NCBI RefSeq assembly: GCF_900156735.1
Contig: NZ_FTOL01000008.1
Span: forward strand, 124,001-188,000
Direction: 5' to 3'
DNA length: 64,000 nucleotides
From: Chryseobacterium ureilyticum
GTDB taxonomy: Bacteria; Bacteroidota; Bacteroidia; Flavobacteriales; Weeksellaceae
Shown: positions 8,810 through 16,436 of the stretch, piece by piece
How the letters are laid out: every line of letters begins with the position of its first letter
Position numbering within the stretch: the stretch's first letter is position 1
Made by a program: the position numbers and the translations under genes
Notes under the pieces: generated by a model
Told to the model about the DNA's origin: nothing
Database searches by the model: none
The model's input: only the letters and a program-made list of their open reading frames with translations

Positions 8810-9615
8810 TGAATACGACAAAAACAGCAGTTCATTTTACGGACAACTATTTACTCAATCCTACCAATCCGATTTCGGTAAACCTTATCGGAGGAGGTGG
8901 TACAGGCTCAAAAGTATTGACCGCCTTAATGGAAATAAACGAAAGTTTGATAGCATTAGGACACGCAGGGTTGCAAGTCCGCCTTTGGGATGATGATGTT
9001 ATCACGAGTGCCAATTTGGGCAGACAGCGTTTTGCAGAAAGTGAAACAGGATTATACAAATCCGTTGCTTTAATCAATCGTTGCAACCGTTGGGCAGGTA
9101 CAAATTGGAAAGCTAAAACAGTAAAATTTGAAAAAGATAAGTTCGGCAGATTGCCCGAAGACGCAAGGGCAATCATTACTATTACGTGCGTGGATAATGT
9201 ACAGGCGAGGTTTGGCGTTGCTGAAATTCTTAAAGAAATAAGCTATCGCAGATACTATCAAGATGTGCCAAAATATTGGTTGGATTTTGGCAATAGCCAA
9301 GATACAGGACAAGTAATACTATCTACTATCGGAGAGATAAAGCAACCCAATTCAGAGAAATACCAAACAGTGGCAAGCCTGCCATTTGTTACTGATGAGT
9401 TTGGCGAATTGCTGAAGCAATCCGAACAAGAGGATAACACGCCAAGTTGCTCACTTGCCGAAGCATTGGAACACCAAGATTTGTTTATCAATTCATCATT
9501 GACCCAAATGGGTTGTTCTTTGCTATGGAACTTGTTTCGCAGGGGAATGACCGAATACAAAGGATTTTTTCACAATCTGAAAGATTTCCGCACCCACCCG
9601 ATAAAAGTTGCCTAA
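8809..9615 (+). CDS. PRTRC system ThiF-family protein (E1-like)
   Basis: A 268-residue protein with the E1/ThiF nucleotide-binding fold: VNLIGGGGTGSKVL (glycine-rich loop), LRLWDDDVITSANLGRQRF-type acidic and arginine residues, and ITCVDNVQARFGV. Such enzymes adenylate the C-terminus of a ubiquitin-like protein. The ubiquitin-like partner here is probably PRTRC C. The start is taken as ATG at 8809, overlapping the previous stop; a GTG three bases earlier is also in frame. No PRTRC A (JAB), D (actin-like) or ParB gene is visible next to it. Confidence 0.88.
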   Translation: MNTTKTAVHFTDNYLLNPTNPISVNLIGGGGTGSKVLTALMEINESLIALGHAGLQVRLWDDDVITSANLGRQRFAESETGLYKSVALINRCNRWAGTNWKAKTVKFEKDKFGRLPEDARAIITITCVDNVQARFGVAEILKEISYRRYYQDVPKYWLDFGNSQDTGQVILSTIGEIKQPNSEKYQTVASLPFVTDEFGELLKQSEQEDNTPSCSLAEALEHQDLFINSSLTQMGCSLLWNLFRRGMTEYKGFFHNLKDFRTHPIKVA

Positions 9616-10085
9616 AAGCCTAAATCGGCGGGCAAAAATGCAATTCCTCGCTTCGGTCGGAAACGCATTTTTGCGGTTTAAAGCGGATGCAACCCCTTTG
9701 TTAAAATGTACCATTTCACAATTACCTTTCCTTACATTTTACCAAACAGGTTGCGAGTTTTTGCGTGGGATATTCATTATCCCATTTGTTGTATTTAGTA
9801 ACGATTTCTTTTCACATAGCCATCAAAGAAAAGATTCTGTGTTGTAAAACAATTTTTTTTAGTTTTTTTGGTGTTAAATTGTGTACAATAACTATAAATT
9901 GTACTTTTGCACCACTCAATGAAAAGAACAGTACAAATATCATCCCAAGTTACTCCGCCTTGATCTTAGGCTAACTGTTATATTTCCCAATTTTAATTTA
10001 TTGGCTTCTCTGTCGTACCCGAAGGTTTTGCTTTCGTGTACAAACTTTTCTATTTACATTTTTACCACTTTAAACATAAATTTTT
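9616..10085. other. Non-coding region between PRTRC cluster and metal cargo
   Basis: No real gene. It contains a 10-bp inverted repeat GCAAAAATGC (9632-9641) / GCATTTTTGC (9665-9674) just after the PRTRC stop, a possible transcript end. It also contains a hairpin TGGGATA/TATCCCA (9766-9784) and the promoter described separately. A 14-codon reading frame (9919-9963, starting MKRTVQ) lies in the leader before the SulP gene and could be a leader peptide, with low confidence. Confidence 0.45.
9879..9909 (+). promoter_or_regulatory. Promoter with overlapping palindromic operator upstream of SulP gene
   Basis: TTG at 9879-9881 is followed after 20 bases by TACTTTTG (9902-9909), a full match to the Bacteroidota -33/-7 pattern. 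A perfect dyad GTACAAT-N8-ATTGTAC covers 9883-9904, exactly between and over the two boxes, so a repressor bound there would block RNA polymerase. The transcript would have a ~170-base leader before the SulP start at 10086. The regulator is not identified. Confidence 0.6.
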
Positions 10086-11621
10086 ATGCAGAAAATTATC
10101 AATTTGTTTGATTTCAAACAGAAAATTAATTACAAAAACGAAATTCTTGCGGGTCTTGCGGTGGCTATGACCATGATACCTGAGTCTTTATCCTTTGCTA
10201 TTCTGGCAGGGCTTTCGCCTTTGACAGGGCTTTATGCAGCTTTTTTAATGGGTATTGTTACTGCAATTTTGGGAGGCAGACCCGGAATGGTTTCTGGGGG
10301 AGCCGGAGCAACGGTAGTAGTACTTATCGCATTGGCAGCATCACACGGTGTGGAATATCTATTTGCTGCGGTTATATTAGCAGGTGTACTGCAATTTTCA
10401 GTAGGAATTTTTAAACTGGGTAAATTTGTCCGCCTGATCCCACAACCAGTAATGTATGGTTTTTTAAACGGTCTTGCAGTAATCATTTTCATGGCACAGG
10501 TAGCTCAATTTAAAGTTGTAGAAAACGGGATAGAAGGTTGGATGCAGGGGCCGGCGCTTTATCTAATGGCTGGACTGACATTACTAACTATAGCCATCGT
10601 ATTTATATTGCCAAAATTTACAAAGGCAGTTCCTGCATCTTTAGTAGCAATAATAGTTGTCTTTGGTATTGTATATTTTTTCGGCATCGATACTAAAAAA
10701 GTAATTGATATCGCCTCTGTAGGAGGTTCTTTACCTTCATTTCATATCCCTGCTATTCCTTTTAGTCTGGAAACATTGGAAATTATTTTCCCTTATGCCT
10801 TGGTAATGGCAGGGGTTGGATTGATTGAAAGTCTGTTAACGCTTAATATGGTTGATGAAATAACCAGCACAAAAGGACAATCTAACCGTGAGACTGCGGC
10901 GCAAGGTATAGCCAATATCACCAACGGTTTCTTCGGCGGAATGGGTGGATGTGCAATGGTTGCCCAAACTTTAGTGAATATCGGAGCTGGAGGAAGAGCC
11001 AGACTTTCTGCAATAGTTGCAGCTATAGCAATTTTATTAATCATTCTGGTTGCAGGTCCTGTAATCGAGCAAATTCCAATGGCGGCATTAGTCGGGGTGA
11101 TGATGATGGTAGCTATAGGCACATTTGAGTGGGTCAGCTTTCGAATTATTAATAAAATGCCTCGTCACGATATTTTTATTGGTATGTTGGTAGCAGTTAT
11201 AACCATAGTATTGCACAACTTAGCTTTAGCGGTTTTGATTGGTGTAGTCATTTCGGCTCTAGTATTTGCCTGGGAGAGTGCTAAAAGAATACGTGCAAGA
11301 AAATATGTAGATGAAGATGGTGTAAAGCATTACGAAATTTTTGGGCCGCTCTTCTTTGGTTCTACTGCCGCATTTATTGAAAAATTTGACTTACTAAATG
11401 ACCCGAATGAAGTTGTAATTGATTTTAAGGAAAGTAAAGTAGTTGATATGTCTGCTATTGAAGCTTTAAATAAAATTACGGAGAAGTATCACAAGGAAGG
11501 TAAAAAACTACATTTACGTCATTTAAGCCAAGATTGCAGGCAATTACTTAAAAATGCAGAAACAGTTATTGATGTGAATATTATTGAAGATCCTACCTAC
11601 AAAGTAATGACTAATAAATAG
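10086..11621 (+). CDS. SulP family anion transporter with STAS domain
   Basis: A 511-residue membrane protein with the SulP signature at the start (EILAGLAVAMTMIPESLSFAILAGLSPLTGLY in pieces), about ten to twelve hydrophobic segments to residue ~395, and a cytoplasmic STAS domain (about 410-500, VVIDFKESKVVDMSAIEAL). Members move sulfate, bicarbonate, molybdate or related oxyanions. In this cargo, next to chromate and arsenic genes, sulfate or another oxyanion is plausible, but the substrate cannot be read from sequence. It has its own promoter and a strong terminator. Confidence 0.9.
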   Translation: MQKIINLFDFKQKINYKNEILAGLAVAMTMIPESLSFAILAGLSPLTGLYAAFLMGIVTAILGGRPGMVSGGAGATVVVLIALAASHGVEYLFAAVILAGVLQFSVGIFKLGKFVRLIPQPVMYGFLNGLAVIIFMAQVAQFKVVENGIEGWMQGPALYLMAGLTLLTIAIVFILPKFTKAVPASLVAIIVVFGIVYFFGIDTKKVIDIASVGGSLPSFHIPAIPFSLETLEIIFPYALVMAGVGLIESLLTLNMVDEITSTKGQSNRETAAQGIANITNGFFGGMGGCAMVAQTLVNIGAGGRARLSAIVAAIAILLIILVAGPVIEQIPMAALVGVMMMVAIGTFEWVSFRIINKMPRHDIFIGMLVAVITIVLHNLALAVLIGVVISALVFAWESAKRIRARKYVDEDGVKHYEIFGPLFFGSTAAFIEKFDLLNDPNEVVIDFKESKVVDMSAIEALNKITEKYHKEGKKLHLRHLSQDCRQLLKNAETVIDVNIIEDPTYKVMTNK

Positions 11622-11652
11622 CATCGGAATACCCAAGTTTAATATTACAACT

Positions 11653-11688
11653 ACAGCAATAATTTTTTTTAAAATTATTGCTGTTTAA
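11653..11688 (+). terminator. Terminator after SulP gene
   Basis: A perfect 14-bp stem, ACAGCAATAATTTT (11653-11666) with AAAATTATTGCTGT (11671-11684), loop TTTT, lies 31 bases after the stop. The same DNA ends only a few bases before the ArsR promoter. Confidence 0.75.
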
Positions 11689-11694
11689 ATTTAT

Positions 11695-11712
11695 TATCGT
11701 AATATTGCGATA
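11695..11712. promoter_or_regulatory. ArsR-type operator/promoter of arsR
   Basis: An 18-bp dyad TATCGTAATATTGCGATA, symmetric except for one base pair, overlaps TAATATTG (11700-11707), a near-match to the -7 box. A TTG at 11678-11680 is 19 bases upstream. The 12-mer AYATTGCRATAT inside it recurs in the same orientation before the DUF6428 gene and before nhaA. This arrangement fits autorepression by the ArsR protein encoded just downstream, relieved by arsenite or a similar metalloid. Confidence 0.7.
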
Positions 11713-11732
11713 TATTTATTTTTATAAAACTG

Positions 11733-12062
11733 ATGGGTGTCACAAAAACCGAAATTTTTACAGAACAGCAGAACCATTTAGCTAGTATTTTAAAGGCACT
11801 GGCTCATCCTGCCCGTATAGCTATACTGCAACATATCATTAAACAAAATGCCTGCATCTGTAATGATCTTGTAGAAGAATTGGGATTGGCACAAGCGACA
11901 ATTTCACAACACTTGAAAGAGCTGAAAAATATTGGTATCATTAAAGGAAATATAGAAGGAACTAGTGTATGTTACTGTATTAATGAAACAGTCTGGAATG
12001 AGATTAAGAAGGAACTCAATAGCTTTTTTGTCGAGAATGTAAATAGTAAAGAATGCTGTTAA
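11733..12062 (+). CDS. arsR: ArsR/SmtB-family metalloregulator
   Basis: A 109-residue winged-helix repressor. ALAHPARIAILQHI is the first helix pair, LGLAQATISQHLKEL the recognition helix, and IIKGNIEGTSVCYCI the wing. Cysteines at 41 and 43 (NACICNDLVEEL) sit at the ArsR-type alpha3 metal site, and Cys108-Cys109 end the protein (KECC), offering further thiol ligands. It probably represses its own gene and the resistance genes that share its operator, and responds to As(III) or Sb(III). Confidence 0.9.
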   Translation: MGVTKTEIFTEQQNHLASILKALAHPARIAILQHIIKQNACICNDLVEELGLAQATISQHLKELKNIGIIKGNIEGTSVCYCINETVWNEIKKELNSFFVENVNSKECC

Positions 12063-12082
12063 GCTTTTTTTAACACCAAATC

Positions 12083-12102
12083 ATCGTAACATTGCAATAT
12101 AA
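12083..12102 (+). promoter_or_regulatory. Second copy of the ArsR-type operator, before DUF6428 gene
   Basis: ATCGTAACATTGCAAT (12083-12098) matches the arsR operator dyad with two changes and contains ACATTGCAATAT. TAACATTG (12087-12094) would serve as the -7 box. It lies 26 bases before the start codon at 12128, so the resistance operon would be controlled separately from arsR by the same protein. Confidence 0.6.
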
Positions 12103-12127
12103 CATTTATTGAGTTAATATCAGAAAT

Positions 12128-12601
12128 ATGAAGCTATCAAAAATTAAAGAAATCCTGCCAACATTAGTAAATGTTGGATTTCAATTAGAAAACGGAACCT
12201 TAGTTCCAGAACATTTCCACGTTACCGAAGTGGGACAAATTACTAAAAACTTTATAGACTGTGGTGGCGTAATCCGTTCGGAAAAAGTTGTAAACTTCCA
12301 ATTATGGAATGCAGACGATTTCGAGCACAAATTAAAGCCAGCTAAGCTATTAAACATCATCAAGCTATCCGAAGAAAAATTGGGCATAGAAGATGCGGAA
12401 ATTGAAGTGGAATACCAAAGCGAAACGATTGGTAAGTATGATTTGGATTTCAACGGAGAGACATTTGTACTGAAAAATAAAACAACAGCTTGTTTGGCTC
12501 AAGATGCCTGCGGTATTCCTTCCGAAAAAGTAAAGAAAAATTTGGCGGAACTGCCTGTAAATAATGCTAATGCTTGTACTCCAGGTGGCGGATGTTGTTA
12601 A
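12128..12601 (+). CDS. DUF6428 family protein of arsenic operons
   Basis: A 157-residue cytoplasmic protein (MKLSKIKEILPTLVNVGFQLENGTLVPEHFHVTEVG) matching DUF6428, a family I know from Bacteroidota ars operons. It has a cupin-like or strand-rich core with HFH and a C-terminal tail with cysteines (ACLAQDACGIP and ACTPGGGCC) that could bind arsenite or another soft metal. Function is unproven. It is the first gene of the operon leading to the ACR3 pump. Confidence 0.8.
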   Translation: MKLSKIKEILPTLVNVGFQLENGTLVPEHFHVTEVGQITKNFIDCGGVIRSEKVVNFQLWNADDFEHKLKPAKLLNIIKLSEEKLGIEDAEIEVEYQSETIGKYDLDFNGETFVLKNKTTACLAQDACGIPSEKVKKNLAELPVNNANACTPGGGCC

Positions 12602-12613
12602 AATTGAATTTTT

Positions 12614-13045
12614 ATGTTTTCAAAAATCATTCATACAGATAATTCAAAGACAACAATCATAATCCGACTGATTGTTGGAGGTGTTTTTTTATCGGAGGGC
12701 ATTCAAAAATTGCTGTTTCCTGCTTTTCGGGGAGCCGGGCGGTTTGAAAAAATTGGCTTGCCATCTCCTGAATTTCTTGGAAGTTTTGTAGGCATATTTG
12801 AAATCCTTTGCGGAGCACTTATTTTGCTCGGGTTGCTTACAAGGTTAGCAAGTATTCCGCTCATCATCATTATGCTTGTTGCCATTGCCACGACCAAAAC
12901 ATCTATTTTGGCTAATGAGGGTATTTGGGAATTGCTGCACGGCAGCCGTACGGATTGGGCGATGCTTTTGGGAAGTATGTTTTTGTTAATCAAAGGTGGA
13001 GGTAATTGGTCTATTGATAAAATCGTAATGAGAAATGGAGCGTGA
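12614..13045 (+). CDS. DoxX family membrane protein
   Basis: A 143-residue protein with four hydrophobic segments and the DoxX signature RLIVGGVFLSEGIQKLLFP, ...GRFEKIGLP and FLGSFVGIFEILCGALILLGLLTR. DoxX proteins are linked with redox or sulfur metabolism and often travel in stress cargo. It follows DUF6428 by 12 bases and overlaps the chromate transporter gene by 11 bases, so it is part of one translationally coupled operon. Confidence 0.85.
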   Translation: MFSKIIHTDNSKTTIIIRLIVGGVFLSEGIQKLLFPAFRGAGRFEKIGLPSPEFLGSFVGIFEILCGALILLGLLTRLASIPLIIIMLVAIATTKTSILANEGIWELLHGSRTDWAMLLGSMFLLIKGGGNWSIDKIVMRNGA

Positions 13046-14162
13046 TATTCAAATAAAGGAAATTGCCAAGCTCTTTCTCAAGCTCGGTTTTATTGGTTTT
13101 GGAGGTCCCGCGGTTCATATTGCTATGATGCAGCAGGAAGTTGTTGTCAAAAAGAAATGGATGAGCGAACAGCATTTTTTGGATTTGTTGGGAGCTACTA
13201 ATCTCATTCCTGGCCCCAACAGTACAGAAATGGCGATACACATCGGCTATGACAAAGGCGGTTGGAAAGGATTAATCTTTGCAGGGTTATGCTTTATTTT
13301 ACCTGCGGTTTTCATTACCGGGATATTTGCATGGTTGTATCAGCAATACGGACAATTGCCCGAAGTACAGCCCTTTATTTACGGTATCAAACCTGCAATC
13401 ATCGCTATTATCATAGGAGCTGTTTTTCCATTAGCAAAGAAATCTGTCAAGTCCACATTCTTGGCGGTTGTAGGTATTCTTGTTTTGGTACTGTCATTAT
13501 TCGGCATTAGTGAAATCTATTTGATGTTTGGAGCGGGATTGCTGGCAATGGCCTTGTATTACCTTCAGGATACAAAAAATACGCTCCAAAGTTTTATCCC
13601 GCTCGCATTCTTACAAATCGCACAAAGCCCCTTACTGTCTGAAACAAATACCAAATTATTTTGGATATTCCTGAAAATTGGTGCTATCCTCTACGGAAGC
13701 GGTTATGTTCTTTTCGCCTTTTTAGATACGGAATTAGTTGCAACGGGCTTACTCACCCGGCAGCAATTAATGGATGCTATTGCTGTTGGACAGTTTACCC
13801 CAGGTCCTGTTTTTTCTTCAGTTACGTTTATTGGCTATCAAATCAACGGACTATCCGGAGCAGTTATTTCTACGATTGCTATTTTTCTGCCGTCGTTTAT
13901 TTTAGTAGCATTGCTAAATCCCTTGATGAAAAAAATGCGCCAATCTAAAGGACTGTCCATTTTTCTCGATGCGGTCAATGTGGCATCTGTTGCAATCATA
14001 GCCGCTATTTGTCTTACAATTGGCAAAGAAACTATTACTGATTGGCGGACGATATTAATTGCAATGATAAGTGCGATCGTAGTTTTCAAATTCAAAAAAA
14101 TAAATAGTGCCTTTGTGGTTATTGGAGGAGCATTATTAGGGTATTTATTTAATCTTATCTAA
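13035..14162 (+). CDS. chrA: Chromate efflux transporter ChrA
   Basis: A 375-residue long-chain CHR protein with two homologous halves. The first has FLKLGFIGFGGPAVHIAMMQQEVV and LPGPNSTEMAIHIGY-type motifs (here LIPGPNSTEMAIHIGYDKGG). The second has LKIGAILYGSGYVLFAFL and AVGQFTPGPVFSSVTFIGY. These GFGG/GPNS-like repeats are diagnostic. The pump exports chromate from the cytoplasm driven by the membrane potential. It lies inside the arsenic operon and overlaps doxX. Confidence 0.92.
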   Translation: MERDIQIKEIAKLFLKLGFIGFGGPAVHIAMMQQEVVVKKKWMSEQHFLDLLGATNLIPGPNSTEMAIHIGYDKGGWKGLIFAGLCFILPAVFITGIFAWLYQQYGQLPEVQPFIYGIKPAIIAIIIGAVFPLAKKSVKSTFLAVVGILVLVLSLFGISEIYLMFGAGLLAMALYYLQDTKNTLQSFIPLAFLQIAQSPLLSETNTKLFWIFLKIGAILYGSGYVLFAFLDTELVATGLLTRQQLMDAIAVGQFTPGPVFSSVTFIGYQINGLSGAVISTIAIFLPSFILVALLNPLMKKMRQSKGLSIFLDAVNVASVAIIAAICLTIGKETITDWRTILIAMISAIVVFKFKKINSAFVVIGGALLGYLFNLI

Positions 14163-14205
14163 AGTTATCTTAAACAAAATATTTAAACAATAAAAATTAG
14201 ACAAA

Positions 14206-14979
14206 ATGAAAATAGCATTATTCAGTGATATTCACGCCAATTTACCTGCATTAGAAGCATTTTTTGAAGATGTTGAAAAAAGAAAACCAGACAGTATTTA
14301 TTGTTTGGGCGATTTGGTGGGCTATAATATTTGGCCAAACGAAGTGGTAAACGAAATCCGTAAAAGGAGAATACCAACCATTGCCGGAAATTACGATTTT
14401 GGCATTGGCAGAATGAGCAACGAATGCGGTTGTGCCTACAAAACAGACAGTGAAAAAGATAACGGAAATATTTCTATTTCATTCACAAATTCTTTGATGA
14501 AAGATGAAGAAAGAGCGTATTTGCGTACACTTCCAGCCCATATCAAAGTAGAATTTCAACTGAATGAAGATAAATTGAATTTGCTGTTGGTACACGGAAG
14601 TCCGAGAAAAATAAACGAATATCTTTTTGAAGACCGTGAGGAAAAAAGTATGCTTCGCATTATGGAGCAAGCCGATGCAGACATTATGTGCTTCGGACAC
14701 ACACACAAACCTTATCACAGAGTTTTAAATTCGGGTATTGACGGTCAAAATCATTTCCGACACGCCATTAATATCGGTTCGGTTGGTAAACCGAAGGACA
14801 GCGATGTAAGAGGCGGTTATGTAATGCTTACGATTAATGAAAACAGTTCTGTGTTGGATAAAGATAGTATCAGTGTAGAATTTATACGCTTTGATTATGA
14901 TATTGAAAGGGCTGCAAAAGCAGTTGAAGAAAGCATTTTACCAAACGAATACGCAGAAAATTTAAGAAGAGGTTACTAA
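14206..14979 (+). CDS. Metallophosphoesterase (YfcE/MJ0936-like)
   Basis: A 257-residue calcineurin-like phosphoesterase with all metal motifs visible: FSDIHAN (Asp8, His10), CLGDLVGY (Asp36), IAGNYD (Asn62), LVHGSP and CFGHTHKPY. It should hydrolyse phosphodiesters or phosphomonoesters with two metal ions. Its place between chrA and gcvH in an arsenic operon is unusual. A role in removing arsenate esters or in lipoate/nucleotide metabolism is only speculation. Confidence 0.9.
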   Translation: MKIALFSDIHANLPALEAFFEDVEKRKPDSIYCLGDLVGYNIWPNEVVNEIRKRRIPTIAGNYDFGIGRMSNECGCAYKTDSEKDNGNISISFTNSLMKDEERAYLRTLPAHIKVEFQLNEDKLNLLLVHGSPRKINEYLFEDREEKSMLRIMEQADADIMCFGHTHKPYHRVLNSGIDGQNHFRHAINIGSVGKPKDSDVRGGYVMLTINENSSVLDKDSISVEFIRFDYDIERAAKAVEESILPNEYAENLRRGY

Positions 14980-14995
14980 TCTAAAATTTATAAAA

Positions 14996-15373
14996 ATGGA
15001 ATTTCCAACCGATAGAAAGTATTCAAAAGAACATACCTGGATAAGCATACAGGACAACACAGGTACAATAGGCATTACAGAATTTGCGCAAAGTGAATTG
15101 GGCGAAATCGTATATGCGGATTTACCAAACGTTGGATATAGTTTTCAGCAGGACGAAGTATTCGGCTCTGTTGAAGCAGTTAAAACGGTCAGTGATTTAT
15201 TTATGCCTGTTTCGGGTAAAATCACTGAAACGAACGAACTACTTTTGAAAGCACCCACACTCATAAACGACAATCCTTATAAAGACGGTTGGCTGATTAA
15301 AATTGAAATAAAAGACATTACAGAATTAGAAGATTTATTGACATCAAACCAATATAAAGAACTTACAAATTAG
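14996..15373 (+). CDS. gcvH: GcvH-like lipoyl carrier protein
   Basis: A 125-residue H-protein with the lipoyl site Lys63 in FGSVEAVKTVSDLFMPVSG and the usual start KYSKEHTWI. No glycine decarboxylase genes (P, T or L proteins) are nearby, so it is not in a glycine cleavage operon. GcvH-like proteins also act as lipoate carriers in sulfur oxidation. Reduced dithiols bind arsenite strongly, so it may be a spare copy of a poisoned target or a thiol carrier. It is 16 bases after the phosphoesterase gene and two bases before the pump gene. Confidence 0.9.
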   Translation: MEFPTDRKYSKEHTWISIQDNTGTIGITEFAQSELGEIVYADLPNVGYSFQQDEVFGSVEAVKTVSDLFMPVSGKITETNELLLKAPTLINDNPYKDGWLIKIEIKDITELEDLLTSNQYKELTN

Positions 15374-15375
15374 CC

Positions 15376-16416
15376 ATGCAACCAAAATTAAAATTCTTAG
15401 ACAGATACCTTACTTTATGGATATTCCTTGCAATGGCAATTGGCGTGGGTTTGGGGCATTTCTTTCCCAATATCTCCAATGTAACCAACAGCTTATCTGT
15501 TGGTACTACCAATATTCCATTGGCAATAGGATTGATATTGATGATGTATCCCCCCTTGGCAAAGGTTGATTATTCCTTATTGCCCAAGGCATTTAGAGAT
15601 AAAAAAGTAATTGGCATATCCTTATTGCTCAATTGGGTAATCGGCACGGTATTGATGTTTGGATTAGCGGTTTTGTTTTTACGTCACGAACCCGATTATA
15701 TGACAGGCTTAATTCTTATAGGTTTGGCAAGATGTATTGCCATGGTCATCGTCTGGAGTGACTTAGCTAAAGCAAACAGAGAATATACAGCTATGTTAGT
15801 TGCATTAAATAGCATCTTCCAGATATTTACTTACAGCTTTTTAGTTTGGTTATTCATCAACGTATTACCTGCAAAATTAGGATTAGCCAATTTCAATGTA
15901 AGCGTATCCATGAAAGATGTTACCGAAAGCGTATTGATATATTTAGGTATTCCATTCCTGGCAGGTTTTTTAAGCCGTTACTTCCTTGTAAAATCAAAAG
16001 GTATAGAATGGTATAACCGAAAATTCGTCCCCGCAATATCGCCAATTACCTTATACGCTTTATTGTTTACGATAGTATTAATGTTCAGCTTGAAAGGCGA
16101 TAAAATACTGGAATTACCAATGGATGTAGTAAAAGTAGCCATACCGCTAATCATCTATTTTGTGTTGATGTTTTTCGTGAGCTTCTTTATCAATAAATCT
16201 CTTAAAGTTCCTTACGACAAAAACGCATCCATCGCATTTACAGCCACAGGAAACAATTTTGAATTGGCAATAGCCGTAGCAATATCGATTTTCGGCATTC
16301 ATTCGCCACAGGCATTTGTGGGTGTTATCGGCCCACTGGTAGAAGTTCCTGTACTCATATTATTGGTAAGGGCAAGTTTATGGTTAAAGGAGAAATATTA
16401 TAGTAAAAAAGACTGA
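15376..16416 (+). CDS. acr3: ACR3-family arsenite efflux pump
   Basis: A 346-residue protein with ten hydrophobic segments and ACR3 motifs: LMMYPPLAKVDY, GLARCIAMVIVWSDLAKANREY (with the conserved arsenite-binding cysteine) and NASIAFTATGNNFELAIAVAI-type sequence near the end. It exports As(III) across the inner membrane. It is the last gene of the operon that starts with DUF6428 and ends at a shared terminator. Confidence 0.95.
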   Translation: MQPKLKFLDRYLTLWIFLAMAIGVGLGHFFPNISNVTNSLSVGTTNIPLAIGLILMMYPPLAKVDYSLLPKAFRDKKVIGISLLLNWVIGTVLMFGLAVLFLRHEPDYMTGLILIGLARCIAMVIVWSDLAKANREYTAMLVALNSIFQIFTYSFLVWLFINVLPAKLGLANFNVSVSMKDVTESVLIYLGIPFLAGFLSRYFLVKSKGIEWYNRKFVPAISPITLYALLFTIVLMFSLKGDKILELPMDVVKVAIPLIIYFVLMFFVSFFINKSLKVPYDKNASIAFTATGNNFELAIAVAISIFGIHSPQAFVGVIGPLVEVPVLILLVRASLWLKEKYYSKKD

Positions 16417-16436
16417 ATTTAAATTTCAGTCTTTTT
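16406..16436. terminator. Bidirectional terminator between acr3 and nhaA
   Basis: AAAAAGACTGAA (16406-16417) pairs with TTCAGTCTTTTT (16425-16436). It overlaps the ends of both convergent genes and has A and T tracts on either side, so it can stop both. Confidence 0.85.

Noticed and set aside
9608..9974. Two frames of 69-79 codons after the PRTRC ThiF gene
   Set aside because: They cover repeats, hairpins and a promoter, have no family features, and overlap each other; the region is better read as non-coding.
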